From the NCBI RefSeq assembly GCF_017356015.1, contig NZ_JAFIQV010000003.1:62001-126000 (forward strand): a stretch of DNA of 64,000 nt, written 5' to 3'. The translations under genes and the position numbers were made by a program. This document shows positions 45,420-54,274 of this stretch, piece by piece; position 1 is the first letter of the stretch, and each line of letters opens with the position of its first letter. This DNA is from Azospirillum sp. SYSU D00513. GTDB lineage: Bacteria > Pseudomonadota > Alphaproteobacteria > Azospirillales > Azospirillaceae. The notes under the pieces are model-generated. The model was given only the letters and a program-made list of their open reading frames with translations, was not told the DNA's origin and did no database searches.

Positions 45420-46379
45420 TCAGGGCGTCGACGGCGGCGCCATGGCGGGAGCCGCTGCCGGAGCGGCCGCCGTGCCGGGGCCCGCGGCGGGGCCGCTGGC
45501 CGCACCGCCGGTTCCGCCGCCGGTGATGTCGCCGAAGTAGCGGAAGAACTCGCCGGTCGGGGAGAGGACCAGGGTGGTGTCGTCCTGGTTCAGCGAGTTC
45601 CGGTAGGCCTCCAGCGTCCGGTAGAAGCTGTAGAACTGCGGGTCGGCGGAGGTCGCCGAGCCGATCAGCTTCAAGGCCTGATTGTCGCCTTCGCCGCGCA
45701 GGATCTGCGAGTCGCGCTGCGCCTCGGCCAGGATGACCGTGCGCTCGCGCTCGGCGCGGGAGCGGATCTGCTGCGCCTGTTCCTGGCCCTGGGCGCGGGC
45801 CTCGGAGGCCTCGCGCTCACGTTCCGAGCGCATGCGGGCGAAGATCGCCTGGCTGGTTTCCTCCGGCAGGTCGGCGCGGCGGATGCGGACGTCGACGATC
45901 TCCACGCCCAGCCGCTGGGCGTCGTTGTTCACCTGCGTGCGGATCTCGTTCATGACGCGGGTCCGCTCGTCCGACAGCACGGCCAGCAGCGTGACGCTGC
46001 CGAGCACGCGGCGCAGGGCCGAATTGACCGTCGCGTTCATCCGCGTCTCGGCGATCGCCTCGGTTCCCACCGTCTGGTAGAAGCGCAGGGGATCGGTGAT
46101 CCGGTAGCGGGCGAAGGCGTCCACGTCCAGGCGCTTCTGGTCGGCCAGGATCACCTGCTCGACCGGGGGGTCGAGGTCGAGGACGCGCCGGTCGAGCATC
46201 CGGACTTCCTGGATGAAGGGGATCTTCGCCTTCAGGCCGGGCTCCTGGATGACGCGCACCGGCTCGCCGAACTGGAGGAGGAGCGCCTGCTGCGCCTCGT
46301 TCACGGTGAACAGGGACGAGGCGGCGATGATGGCGCCCAGGACGGCGGCGACGCCGCCGACGACAAGAGTTCGGTTCAT
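45420..46379 (-). CDS. hflC: HflC, subunit of the HflKC membrane complex
   Basis: This 319-residue SPFH/prohibitin-family membrane protein forms a large periplasmic cage with HflK around FtsH and modulates proteolysis of membrane proteins. It has one N-terminal membrane helix (about residues 4-24), then FTVNEAQQALLLQFGEPVRVIQEPGLKAKIPFIQEVRMLDRRVLDLD, the SPFH core, a charged coiled coil (about 185-235) and a C-terminal tail rich in Ala, Pro and Gly. The hflK stop lies 13 bases upstream. Confidence 0.95.
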   Translation of the reverse strand: MNRTLVVGGVAAVLGAIIAASSLFTVNEAQQALLLQFGEPVRVIQEPGLKAKIPFIQEVRMLDRRVLDLDPPVEQVILADQKRLDVDAFARYRITDPLRFYQTVGTEAIAETRMNATVNSALRRVLGSVTLLAVLSDERTRVMNEIRTQVNNDAQRLGVEIVDVRIRRADLPEETSQAIFARMRSEREREASEARAQGQEQAQQIRSRAERERTVILAEAQRDSQILRGEGDNQALKLIGSATSADPQFYSFYRTLEAYRNSLNQDDTTLVLSPTGEFFRYFGDITGGGTGGAASGPAAGPGTAAAPAAAPAMAPPSTP

Positions 46380-46392
46380 GGTCCGGGGCTCC

Positions 46393-47607
46393 TCACTGGG
46401 TCCGCTGGCTGGTCTGGGCCGGGGCCGGCGCGGTCGGCGACCGGCTGGGCACGGACTGCGGCTGCACCGCCCTGGGCTGGGACGGCGCCGGCTGGAGGTC
46501 GTTCAGCGGCAGGTAGGGCACCACGCCCTGGGCGCCCGGCGCGTTGCCGTCGATGATGATCTTGCGCGACCCGCGCAGTATGTCCTCCATCGTCTCCAGA
46601 TACATGCGCTTGGCCGTCACGTCCCTGGACTGCTGGAAGGCGTCGTAGACCTTGGTGAAGCGCTCGGCGTCACCCTGCGCCAGGCTGACGACCTGCTCGC
46701 GGTAGGCCGACGCCTCCTGGATCAGCCGCTCCGCCTCGCCTCGGGCGCGCGGGATGATGTCGTTGCGGTAGGCCTCGGCCTCGTTGCGGGCGCGTTCGCG
46801 GTCGGCGCGGGCGCGCTGCACGTCGTTGAAGGCATCGATGACCGGCCGCGGAGGATCCGCCTGCTGGAGCTGGATCTGCGTGATCTCGATGCCCGCCTGG
46901 TATTCGTCCAGCATGCCCTGGAGCAGCTGGCGGGTGGAGGTCTCGATCTGCTGGCGGGCCTCGGTCAGGGCCGGCTGCAGGTCGGTGCGGCCGATGACCT
47001 CGCGCATGGCGCTCTCGGCCGCCTTCTTCACCGTCGCCTCGGGGTCGCGGATCTTGAACAGATACTCGCCCGCGTCCTTGATCACCCAGAAGACGGTGAA
47101 GTCGATGTCGATGATGTTCTCGTCACCCGTGAGCATCAGCGATTCGTCGGTGATGTCGCGCGCCCCGCTGGCGCCCTCGGGACCCGAACGGTAACCGACC
47201 TCGATCCGGTTGACGCGCGTCACCTTGGGCAGGAGCACCGTCTCGATCGGGGACGGCAGGTGGTAGCGCAGGCCCGGTTCCTCGGTGCGCGCCCACTGGC
47301 CGAACCGCAGGACCACGCCCTGCTCGTCCGCCTCGACGCGGTGGATGCCGCTGGCCAGCCAGATCACGGCGATCACCGCGGCGACGATGCCAATTCCGCG
47401 CCCGGTGCCCATGCCGCCGGGCATCACCCGCCGCAGGCTGTCCTGGCCGCGCCGCAGGATGTCCTCGAGGTCGGGGGGCTGCGGACCGCCGCCGCCACCG
47501 CCGTTTCCGCCGCCGCCCGGCGGCCGTCCCCAGGGATTCTGACCGCCACCACCCGGCGGCGACCCCCACGGTCCTCCACCACCTCCACCCTGATTGCTCC
47601 ACGGCAT
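46393..47607 (-). CDS. hflK: HflK, subunit of the HflKC membrane complex
   Basis: This 404-residue partner of HflC begins with a Gly/Pro-rich cytoplasmic tail (about 1-65, runs such as GGGGGGPWGSPPGGGGQNPWG) followed by a membrane helix (GIGIVAAVIAVIWLASGI, about 72-90) and the SPFH domain (GIHRVEADEQGVVLRFGQW, PSPIETVLLPKV). A long amphipathic coiled coil (about 235-330) and a C-terminal low-complexity Pro/Gln/Thr tail complete it. The glycine-rich start is typical of alphaproteobacterial HflK. It is divergent from the mrp gene across 167 bases. Confidence 0.95.
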   Translation of the reverse strand: MPWSNQGGGGGGPWGSPPGGGGQNPWGRPPGGGGNGGGGGGPQPPDLEDILRRGQDSLRRVMPGGMGTGRGIGIVAAVIAVIWLASGIHRVEADEQGVVLRFGQWARTEEPGLRYHLPSPIETVLLPKVTRVNRIEVGYRSGPEGASGARDITDESLMLTGDENIIDIDFTVFWVIKDAGEYLFKIRDPEATVKKAAESAMREVIGRTDLQPALTEARQQIETSTRQLLQGMLDEYQAGIEITQIQLQQADPPRPVIDAFNDVQRARADRERARNEAEAYRNDIIPRARGEAERLIQEASAYREQVVSLAQGDAERFTKVYDAFQQSRDVTAKRMYLETMEDILRGSRKIIIDGNAPGAQGVVPYLPLNDLQPAPSQPRAVQPQSVPSRSPTAPAPAQTSQRTQ

Positions 47608-47774
47608 TAGGACTGTTCCCCTCTCACGCTCGCTGCCTCACCGTCCGGATCCGTCGCGGTGCCGCCCGGAACCTTTACGATTATTGTCCACCGGCCCTAT
47701 AGTGCCCATCCTTTCGGAGAGGAATCCACCGGCGGATATCCGCCAATATCGGGAATCCAGCGGAGTTTTCAACC

Positions 47775-48962
47775 ATGGCCCAGGTCAGCGAAGCTCAAGT
47801 CCTTGACGCTCTCAGGTCCGTAATGGATCCGGAACGAGGCAAGGACATCGTCAGCCTCGGCATGCTTTCGGGTCTCACGATCCGTGACAACAACGTCGCC
47901 TTCGCCATCGAAGTGGACCCCAAGCGCGGCGCGCAGGCCGAGCCGATCCGCCACGCGGCGGAAAAAGCGGTGGACCGGATTCCCGGCGTCCTGTCGGTGA
48001 CGGCGGTCCTGACCGCGCATCGCGGCGGCCCCCAGCCAGCGCAGCAGGGGCACCGGCACGACCACGGTCACGACCATGCGCACGGCCACGATCATGGGCA
48101 TGATCACGGCCACGGACAGCCCGCGCAGCCGCGCGGCGGCCAGGGCGATCAGAAGGCGCTCGTGCCCGGCGTGAAGGCCATCGTCGCGGTGGCCTCGGGC
48201 AAGGGCGGCGTCGGCAAGTCCACGACGGCCAGCAACCTGGCGCTCGCCATGGCGGCCAACGGCCTGTCGGTCGGTCTGCTCGACGCCGACATCTACGGCC
48301 CCTCGATGCCGCGCATGCTCGGCATTTCCGGCCGGCCCAACAGCAGCGATGGCCGCCGGCTGGAGCCGATGGAGAATTACGGCATCAAGGTGATGTCCAT
48401 GGGCTTCCTGGTGGCCGAGGACACGCCGATGATCTGGCGCGGGCCCATGGTCATGAGCGCGCTCCAGCAGATGCTGCGCGACGTGAACTGGGGCGAGCTG
48501 GACGTGCTGGTGGTGGACATGCCGCCGGGCACCGGCGACGCCCAGCTGACCATGGCGCAGCAGGTGCCGCTGGCCGGCGCGGTGATCGTCTCCACCCCGC
48601 AGGACATAGCGCTCCTCGACGCCCGCAAGGGGCTGAACATGTTCCGCCGCGTGGACGTGCCGGTCCTCGGCATCATCGAGAACATGAGCTATTTCTGCTG
48701 CCCCAACTGCAACCACCGCTCCGACATCTTCAGCCACGGCGGCGCCCGCAAGGAGGCCGAAACGCTGGGCATGGAGTTCCTGGGCGAGCTTCCGCTGCAC
48801 ATCGCCATCCGCGAGACCTCCGACCAAGGCCAGCCGATCGTCGTGTCGCAGCCCGAATCGGAGCACGCCAAGGTCTACCGGAACATCGCGACCCGCGTCT
48901 GGGAGAAGGTGTCCGGCAACCAGGGCCCGAAGCGCGCCGCCCCGCGCATCGTGGTGGAGTGA
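47775..48962 (+). CDS. Mrp/ApbC iron-sulfur carrier ATPase with histidine-rich linker
   Basis: This 395-residue Mrp/NBP35-type ATPase transfers Fe-S clusters to apo-proteins. The N-terminal MIP18/DUF59 domain covers about 1-82 ([22 protein letters not shown]). A linker (about 83-130) contains 11 His at every second residue from 93 to 113, alternating with Asp/Gly/Ala/Arg. The ATPase domain has the deviant Walker [11 protein letters not shown] (141-150), [19 protein letters not shown] and the cluster-binding C309-x-x-C312 motif. The histidine ladder is unusual for this family and might bind zinc, nickel, cobalt or iron. Confidence 0.93.
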   Translation: MAQVSEAQVLDALRSVMDPERGKDIVSLGMLSGLTIRDNNVAFAIEVDPKRGAQAEPIRHAAEKAVDRIPGVLSVTAVLTAHRGGPQPAQQGHRHDHGHDHAHGHDHGHDHGHGQPAQPRGGQGDQKALVPGVKAIVAVASGKGGVGKSTTASNLALAMAANGLSVGLLDADIYGPSMPRMLGISGRPNSSDGRRLEPMENYGIKVMSMGFLVAEDTPMIWRGPMVMSALQQMLRDVNWGELDVLVVDMPPGTGDAQLTMAQQVPLAGAVIVSTPQDIALLDARKGLNMFRRVDVPVLGIIENMSYFCCPNCNHRSDIFSHGGARKEAETLGMEFLGELPLHIAIRETSDQGQPIVVSQPESEHAKVYRNIATRVWEKVSGNQGPKRAAPRIVVE

Positions 48963-49008
48963 CGGCACAAAGGCCGGAGGGGGCGGGGCCGGCGCCCGCC
49001 CCCTTCCC

Positions 49009-49806
49009 CTAGCCGATCAGCAGGCTGTCGTCGGTGACGTCCTCGCCGCCGCGCCGGCGCGCGAAAAGGGCGAGCAGGTCCGGCACGTCGAGGCCGGACC
49101 GCTCCCCGCCCGCCACGTCCAGCACCACCCGCCCCTCGTGCAGCATCACCGTGCGCTCGCCGAAATCGAGCGCCTGTCGCATCGAGTGGGTCACCATCAG
49201 CGCGGTCAGGCGGTTCTCCCGCACGATCCGCCGCGTCAACTCCAGCACGAAACCGGCGGTGCCCGGATCGAGCGCCGCCGTGTGCTCGTCGAGCAGCAGG
49301 ATCTTCGATCCGGCGAGCGTCGCCATCAGCAGGCTGACCGCCTGACGCTGGCCGCCGGACAGCAACCCCATGCGGTCCTGCAGCCGGTCCTCCAGCCCGA
49401 GCCCGAGTTCGGCGATCCGCTCGCGGAAGCGGGCGCGCCGGCCGAAGCCCAGCGCCGGTCCCAGCCCGCGCCGCCGGCCGCGCGCGGCGGCGAGCGCCAT
49501 GTTCTCCTCGATGGTCAGGCCGGCGCAGCTTCCGGCCATCGGATCCTGGAAGACCCGCGCGACCAGCCCCGCCCGCTTCGGAGCCGGCCAGCGCGTGACG
49601 TCGGCACCGTCGATGACGATGCGGCCCCGCTCCACCGGCACGTCCCCGGCGAGTGCGCCGAGGACGGTCGACTTGCCGGCCCCGTTGGAGCCGATGACCG
49701 TGACGAACTGCCCCTCGGGGATCGCCAGTTCCACACCGCGCAGGGCCTGCTTCTCCAGCGGCGTGCCGCGCCCGAAGGTGACATGAATGCCTTCGACCGC
49801 GATCAT
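49009..49806 (-). CDS. ABC transporter ATP-binding protein, TrpX-type system
   Basis: This 265-residue ATPase works with the two genes upstream. Walker A is GSNGAGKST (near residue 39), the signature LLSGGQRQAVSLLMA and Walker B ILLLDEHTAALDP (the usual Asp-Glu-Pro is Asp-Glu-His here), with the switch His in MVTHSMRQAL. The DEHTAALDP variant is common in this ABC family of substrate-binding DUF534-type systems. The start overlaps the permease stop (ATGA at 49803-49806). It is the last gene of a three-gene minus-strand operon; the substrate (tryptophan or another amino acid/nucleoside-like) is not determinable. Confidence 0.87.
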   Translation of the reverse strand: MIAVEGIHVTFGRGTPLEKQALRGVELAIPEGQFVTVIGSNGAGKSTVLGALAGDVPVERGRIVIDGADVTRWPAPKRAGLVARVFQDPMAGSCAGLTIEENMALAAARGRRRGLGPALGFGRRARFRERIAELGLGLEDRLQDRMGLLSGGQRQAVSLLMATLAGSKILLLDEHTAALDPGTAGFVLELTRRIVRENRLTALMVTHSMRQALDFGERTVMLHEGRVVLDVAGGERSGLDVPDLLALFARRRGGEDVTDDSLLIG

Positions 49807-50684
49807 CGCACCGCTCCCTTCAGCCGCAGGCGGGGCAGGATCAGCGCCACCGCCACCAGCACCGCCGTCACGAGGTTGAGGTCGGAGGCCTGGAGGCCGA
49901 TGGCGTCCGCCGACAGGGCGAACTGGACCGCCAGCCGGTAGAGGATCGACCCGACCACGCAGGCCGCCAGCGCCAGCACGAGGCGGCGCGCCGGCAGGAC
50001 GGTCTCGCCCACGATGACGGCGGCGAGACCCACCACGATGGTGCCGACGCCCGTCGTCACGTCGGCGAATCCATTGGTCTGGGCGAAGAGCGCGCCGGCC
50101 AGGCCGCACAGCCCGTTCGACAGAGCCATGCCCGTGTAGATGTGCCGGTCCGTGTCCACGCCCTGCGCCCGCGCCATGCGCGGGTTGATGCCCGACGCCC
50201 GCATGGCGAGGCCGAACTCGCTCGACAGCAGCCAGGCCAGCAGCGCCACAACCAGGACCACCACCGCCAGGACCAGGAGCGGCCGCACGATGTGGTCCGG
50301 CACGCCCAGCCCGTAGAAGGGCGTCAGCACCGTGTCCTGCATCAGGATCGCCACGTTGGGGCGGCCCATCACCCGCAGGTTCACGGAAAAGAGCGCGATC
50401 ATCGTCAGGATGCTGGCGAGCAGGTGCAGGATCCGGAAGCGCACGTTCAGCGTCGCCGTCACCAACCCGGCAGCCGCCCCGGCCAGGGCCGCGGCGAGGC
50501 TGGCGAGCCAGGGGTTCCCGCCGGAGACGATCATGGTGGCGGCCACGACGGCTCCCAGCGGAAAGCTTCCATCCACCGTCAGATCGGGGAAATCGAGCAC
50601 GCGGAAGGACAGGTACACCCCGAGCGCCACCAGCGCGTACACCAGCCCGATCTCGACCGCCCCGAAGAGCGCGATGTCGGTCAC
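49803..50684 (-). CDS. ABC transporter permease, TrpX-type system
   Basis: This is a 293-residue integral membrane permease of the BPD_transp_2 type (related to branched-chain amino acid and ribose permeases). About eight membrane segments are visible, with VLDFPDLTVDGSFPLGAVVAA near residue 30 and GADTFAQTNGFADVTTGVGTIVVGLAAVIVGE-like stretches later. The start is a GTG at 50682-50684, overlapping the stop of the upstream binding-protein gene (GTGA), and its stop overlaps the ATPase start, so all three genes are translationally coupled. Confidence 0.88.
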   Translation of the reverse strand: MTDIALFGAVEIGLVYALVALGVYLSFRVLDFPDLTVDGSFPLGAVVAATMIVSGGNPWLASLAAALAGAAAGLVTATLNVRFRILHLLASILTMIALFSVNLRVMGRPNVAILMQDTVLTPFYGLGVPDHIVRPLLVLAVVVLVVALLAWLLSSEFGLAMRASGINPRMARAQGVDTDRHIYTGMALSNGLCGLAGALFAQTNGFADVTTGVGTIVVGLAAVIVGETVLPARRLVLALAACVVGSILYRLAVQFALSADAIGLQASDLNLVTAVLVAVALILPRLRLKGAVR

Positions 50685-51655
50685 TTGCCCACCACCTTGG
50701 CGGCGCGGGCGACCAGCGCGTCGGGCAGGGTCACGCCCATCGCCTCCGCCGCCGCCGGGTTCACGTGCAGGTCGGTGCCCTCGGCGAAGGCCGGCTTGAT
50801 GGCCGACGGCTTCTCGCCCTTCAGCACGCGGGCGACGAGCGCGCCCGTCTGCTTGCCGACCTGGAAATAATTGAAGCCGAGGGAGGCGACGGTGCCGCGC
50901 GCGACGCTGTCGGTGTCGGCGGAGAAGACCGGCAGCTTCGCCTGCCGGCCGACCGCGATGACCGCCTCCAGCGCCGACACGACCGTGTTGTCCACGGGGA
51001 TGTACAGCGCGTCCACCTTGCCGGCGAGGCTGCGGGCCGCCTGCTGCGCATCCGCCGATCTCGTCGCCGTGGCCTCCGCGATCGCGAGCCCCTGCCCGGC
51101 GGCGGCCGTCTTCAGCAGACCGACCAGCGTGACGGAGTTCGGCTCGCCCGGATTGTAGAGCACGCCGACGCGCTTGGCCGTGGGCAGGATCTCGCGGATC
51201 AGCGCCAGATGCTCGGCCACGGGGATGAGGTCGGAAACACCCGTGATGTTGGCGCCGGGGGCGTCCATGCTCTTCAGCAGCTGGGCGCCGACCGGGTCGG
51301 TCACGGCGGTGAAGACCACGGGGATGTCGCGGGTCGCGGCGGCGACCGCCTGGGCCGAGGGGGTGGAGATCGGAACGATCACGTCCGGACGCGCGCCCGC
51401 GAAGCCGCGGGCGATCTGGACCGCCGTGGCCGGGTTGCCCTGGGCGCTCTGGTACTCGACCTTCAGGTTTCCGCCGGGCGTGAAGCCAGCCTCCTTCAGC
51501 GCCTCCACCACGCCGTCGCGCGTCGCGTCGAGCGACGGATGCTCGACGATGGCGGTGATGGCGACGGTCTTGCTCTGGGCCAGGGCGGGCGTGGCGGATG
51601 CGGTGGCGAGGGCCGCGGCGAGGGCCGCGGCAAGCGGGAGGCGGGCGATCTTCAT
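50681..51655 (-). CDS. ABC transporter substrate-binding protein, DUF534/TrpX type
   Basis: This is a 324-residue periplasmic binding protein of the ABC_sub_bind (DUF534) group, members of which (TrpX) bind aromatic amino acids. The signal peptide is MKIARLPLAAALAAALATASATPALA (cleaved about residue 26). The mature protein has AITAIVEHPSLDATRDGVVEALKEAGFTPG, GVLYNPGEPNSVTLVGLLKTAA and YIPVDNTVVSALEAVIAVGRQAKLPVFSADTDSVARG. It is the first gene of the operon. The ligand is not certain from sequence. Confidence 0.88.
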   Translation of the reverse strand: MKIARLPLAAALAAALATASATPALAQSKTVAITAIVEHPSLDATRDGVVEALKEAGFTPGGNLKVEYQSAQGNPATAVQIARGFAGARPDVIVPISTPSAQAVAAATRDIPVVFTAVTDPVGAQLLKSMDAPGANITGVSDLIPVAEHLALIREILPTAKRVGVLYNPGEPNSVTLVGLLKTAAAGQGLAIAEATATRSADAQQAARSLAGKVDALYIPVDNTVVSALEAVIAVGRQAKLPVFSADTDSVARGTVASLGFNYFQVGKQTGALVARVLKGEKPSAIKPAFAEGTDLHVNPAAAEAMGVTLPDALVARAAKVVGK

Positions 51656-51809
51656 GGTTGGTCTCTCGAACCGGCAGGGATTTGGGCGGTAACCTGTATG
51701 GCGGCGGCCCTGCCGTCAACGCGGGACGCGACCTTACGACGCGGCGCGCCGGGATTGCCCCGTGGCGGGCCGGCGTGCGAAAAGACGGGGACGATACGAA
51801 GGATTCCTC

Positions 51810-52187
51810 ATGTCGCTCCCCCTGGACGCCCGCCCCAAGATGTCGTCCGCCCTGCGCGGGCTGATGGGCGCCTGCCCGGCCTGCGGCCGGGGCCGGCTGA
51901 TGAAGAGCTACCTGAAGCAGGTGGACCGCTGCGCCCAGTGCGGCGAGGAGTACGGCCACATGCGCGCCGACGACGCGCCGCCCTGGATGACCATCCTGAT
52001 CGTCGGCCACATCGTCATTCCGGCGGTGCTGCACATGGAGCAGGCCTACCAGCCCGAATCCTGGGTGCATTTCGCCATCTGGCCGGCGCTGACGCTCGCC
52101 CTGACCATGGTGCTGCTGCCGCGCTGCAAGGGTGCCGTGCTGGGGCTGCTGTGGAGCACCGGCGCGCCCGGCTCCGAACGCGCCTGA
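51810..52187 (+). CDS. DUF983 membrane protein
   Basis: This 125-residue protein has an N-terminal zinc-ribbon-like cysteine pair set (CPACGRGRLMKSYLKQVDRCAQCG, about 23-46) followed by two membrane helices (MTILIVGHIVIPAVLHM and HFAIWPALTLALTMVLLPRCKGAVLGLLW). This matches the DUF983 family of small inner-membrane proteins often found near cytochrome c oxidase genes elsewhere. The ATG at 51810 follows aagga; an upstream in-frame ATG at 51762 lies outside the conserved region. It converges with thyX. Confidence 0.88.
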   Translation: MSLPLDARPKMSSALRGLMGACPACGRGRLMKSYLKQVDRCAQCGEEYGHMRADDAPPWMTILIVGHIVIPAVLHMEQAYQPESWVHFAIWPALTLALTMVLLPRCKGAVLGLLWSTGAPGSERA

Positions 52188-52217
52188 CCTCCGCCCGAGA
52201 CCTCTGAAGACTGAAAG

Positions 52218-52245
52218 GGCGCCGGACACGGAAGCGTCCGGCGCC
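52218..52245. terminator. hairpin between the DUF983 gene and thyX
   Basis: GGCGCCGGAC (52218-52227) and GTCCGGCGCC (52236-52245) form a perfect 10-bp stem. There is no T-run, so termination is not certain, but the position between two convergent genes suits that role for both. Confidence 0.5.
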
Positions 52246-52255
52246 TGGGCAAGGC

Positions 52256-53194
52256 TTACTCCGGGCGGCCCAGCTGGTCCATCAGCTCGCGCCATTCGCG
52301 CTTGGACAGGCCGCTCTCCTCCTGTGTCACCCGTTCCCCGGCGAGCAGGCGGCGGACCACCTCCAGCCCGGTGCGGGAGACGTGGGTGCCGCCCATGCGG
52401 TATTCCATGAAGGCGTCGTAGACCGCCGGCACCCAGCGCCGGACGACGTCCAGCATGGCGTCGGCGTAGACCCGGATCTCGTACTGGGCATGCGGGTCGG
52501 CGCGCAGGGACAGGAAGTTCAGCAGATTGTGCAGATCCGCCTTCCAATACCATTGCGTGTAGTAGTTCAGCGTGAGGTTCATGCGCGCCAGCTCGCGGGC
52601 GAGGCCCTGGCGGTCCGGCGCGATGGCGGTGCCGTCCTCGCGCTGGTTCAGCATCTCTTCGTAATGGTCGTAGACCATGCCTGAATCCTGGCGCAGCAGG
52701 GCCAGCACGCTCGCCGCCTCCTCGCCCTCCAGCACGCCGCCGCGCCCCTGGCGGTTCACCACGGCCTGGGCGCCGAGCTGGTCCGGCGCCGGAATGTAGA
52801 ATTCCCGGTCGAGGATCGAATAGCGCGCGGAATACTCGTTCACGTTCGCCATGCGGTGGCGGATCCACTGGCGCGCCACGAAGATCGGCAGCTTGACGTG
52901 GAACTTCATCTCGCACATCTCGAACGGAGTCGAGTGGCGGTGCCGCATCAGGTACTTGATGAGCCCGGCGTCCTCCGTGACCTTCTTCGTGCCCTTGCCG
53001 TAGGACACGCGCGCCGCCTGCACCACCGCCGAGTCGTCGCCCATATAGTCGATGACGCGGACGAAGCCGTGGTCGAGGACCTCCATCGGCTGGTACAGGA
53101 TCTCTTCCAGCGCGGGCACGGTGGCGCGGCGCGTGGTGGCGGTGACGGCGCGCAGACGGTCGATCTCGTCTCGCTGCTCGGGCGTGATCGGCAT
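52256..53194 (-). CDS. thyX: flavin-dependent thymidylate synthase ThyX
   Basis: ThyX makes dTMP from dUMP using methylene-tetrahydrofolate, FAD and NADPH, so it depends on GlyA for its methylene donor and on flavin synthesis. The 312-residue protein has the diagnostic RHRX7S motif (R112-H113-R114 to S122; [15 protein letters not shown]), preceded by [29 protein letters not shown]. Other features are [31 protein letters not shown]. No thyA is in the window; bacteria often have one or the other. Confidence 0.96.
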   Translation of the reverse strand: MPITPEQRDEIDRLRAVTATTRRATVPALEEILYQPMEVLDHGFVRVIDYMGDDSAVVQAARVSYGKGTKKVTEDAGLIKYLMRHRHSTPFEMCEMKFHVKLPIFVARQWIRHRMANVNEYSARYSILDREFYIPAPDQLGAQAVVNRQGRGGVLEGEEAASVLALLRQDSGMVYDHYEEMLNQREDGTAIAPDRQGLARELARMNLTLNYYTQWYWKADLHNLLNFLSLRADPHAQYEIRVYADAMLDVVRRWVPAVYDAFMEYRMGGTHVSRTGLEVVRRLLAGERVTQEESGLSKREWRELMDQLGRPE

Positions 53195-53308
53195 GGGGAC
53201 TCCAGAACTTCTAGCGGGGCGGCACTCTACCCCGCCCGGATCGGTCCTGCATCCCGATTATCGCAACCAGTCCCGCTCGCGCCCCTTCCCAAGGCGGGCG
53301 GGAGGCCC

Positions 53309-53314
53309 TATATT
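53309..53314 (+). promoter_or_regulatory. -10 element of the ssrA promoter
   Basis: TATATT (53309-53314) is a near-consensus -10 hexamer positioned so that transcription would start near 53321, just before the acceptor-half sequence. No good -35 hexamer is visible in the expected window, which contains the GC-rich AAGGCGGGCGGG stretch. Confidence 0.45.
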
Positions 53315-53320
53315 ACACCT

Positions 53321-53650
53321 GTCGGTACGCCGACTATGGCGATAAACGCCTTACGGAATAAGCGTTGTGGACCCGGGGGCGGTACCCGGCGCCTCCACCA
53401 AATCATCCTTGGGCCGGCAGGTCCGGGATCGTTGGGGGCGAAATAGGATCGACACGCGTGGTAAAGGTATGGTCTTCGCCCGGCATGGTTCCGCCGTTAT
53501 CGGGCCATTGCAATAGTTGCCAATGACAACGTTGCTCAGGCTCGCCTCGCTGCCTAACGGCGGCTGGTAGCCTAAATTAAATTCCCGATGGGTTGCACCT
53601 GAGGGTGGGGCCGTGGGCCGCCTAGCAACAGAAGGCCCACACTTACCCAT
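53321..53650 (+). ncRNA. ssrA: two-piece (circularly permuted) tmRNA, ssrA
   Basis: This is transfer-messenger RNA, which rescues stalled ribosomes. The order is permuted: the acceptor half comes first and ends at 53398-53400 in CCA (GGCGCCTCCACCA), followed by a short linker (53401-53433), then the 5-prime coding half beginning GGGGGCGAAATAGGATCGAC (53434). CGCCTCC of the acceptor half pairs with GGGGGCG of the coding half to rebuild the acceptor stem. The tag frame GCC AAT GAC AAC .. TAA around 53517-53558 reads ANDNVAQARLAA, a normal alphaproteobacterial tag. The exact 5-prime and 3-prime ends are estimated. The neighbour sspB encodes the adaptor for tagged proteins. Confidence 0.88.
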
Positions 53651-53689
53651 TTGCCGTATGGCTGATCTGCCCTAAGGACCCGCTCAAGC

Positions 53690-54184
53690 ATGCCGAGAGA
53701 GCAGCTGCGTTATGACAGGATGGTCGAGACCGCATTGCGCGGTGTTGTGCGCGATGCGCTGACTCAGGTCGCCGAACGCGGGCTTCCGGGCAACCACCAT
53801 TTCTATCTGACCTTCCGGACCGGCTATCCGGGCGTCGAGATCCCCCCTTACCTGTCGTCCCAGTACCAGAACGAGATGACGATCGTCATCCAGTACCAGT
53901 ATTACGGTCTGGAGGTGCACGACGACTGGTTCGAGGTCACGCTGAGCTTCAACAACGTGCATGAGCGGCTGGTCATTCCCTTCGCGGCGATCACCACCTT
54001 CGCCGACCCCTCGGTGAATTTCGCCCTGCAGTTCCAGCCGATCACCCCGGCCGAGGCCGCGGAGGTCTCCTCGATCTCGCCGCGCCAGCAGGCCGAGAGC
54101 AAGGACGAGGGCACCGACGCCAAGCCGGCCGAGGAGCCGAAGCGCGGCGAGGTCGTGACGCTGGACGCCTTCCGCAAGAAGTAA
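53690..54184 (+). CDS. sspB: ClpXP adaptor protein SspB (alpha type)
   Basis: This 164-residue adaptor binds ssrA-tagged proteins and delivers them to ClpXP. The folded domain (about 1-122; RYDRMVETALRGVVRDALTQVAERGLPGNHHFYLTFRTGYPGVEIPPYLSSQYQNEMTIVIQYQYYGLEVHDDWFEVTLSFNNVHERLVIPFAAITTFADPSV) is typical of the alphaproteobacterial form. A flexible acidic linker leads to the C-terminal ClpX-binding tail EVVTLDAFRKK. It directly follows ssrA on the same strand, 40 bases downstream. Confidence 0.94.
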   Translation: MPREQLRYDRMVETALRGVVRDALTQVAERGLPGNHHFYLTFRTGYPGVEIPPYLSSQYQNEMTIVIQYQYYGLEVHDDWFEVTLSFNNVHERLVIPFAAITTFADPSVNFALQFQPITPAEAAEVSSISPRQQAESKDEGTDAKPAEEPKRGEVVTLDAFRKK

Positions 54185-54216
54185 GCGCGCCCTTCTCCGG
54201 CTTGCGCAGAACCACG

Positions 54217-54252
54217 AAAAAGGCCTCGCACCCGACGGTGCGAGGCCTTTTT
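54217..54252. terminator. strong bidirectional terminator between sspB and coq9
   Basis: AAAAAGGCCTCGCAC (54217-54231) and GTGCGAGGCCTTTTT (54238-54252) are perfect complements with a six-base loop. The A5/T5 flanks allow termination on both strands, serving sspB (plus) and coq9 (minus). Confidence 0.92.
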
Positions 54253-54274
54253 CTATTCGGGGCTCCCCCGGCCT

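Noticed and set aside
49803-52916. 1037-residue minus-strand ORF spanning the TrpX-type ABC genes
   Set aside because: Only its C-terminal 293 residues (the permease) look real. The upstream part is an out-of-frame reading of the binding-protein gene and further DNA in a GC-rich sequence with few stop codons.
53351-53650. 99-residue minus-strand ORF across the ssrA locus
   Set aside because: It overlaps the tmRNA acceptor and coding halves and its residues have no protein-family features; it is an artefact of the RNA gene.
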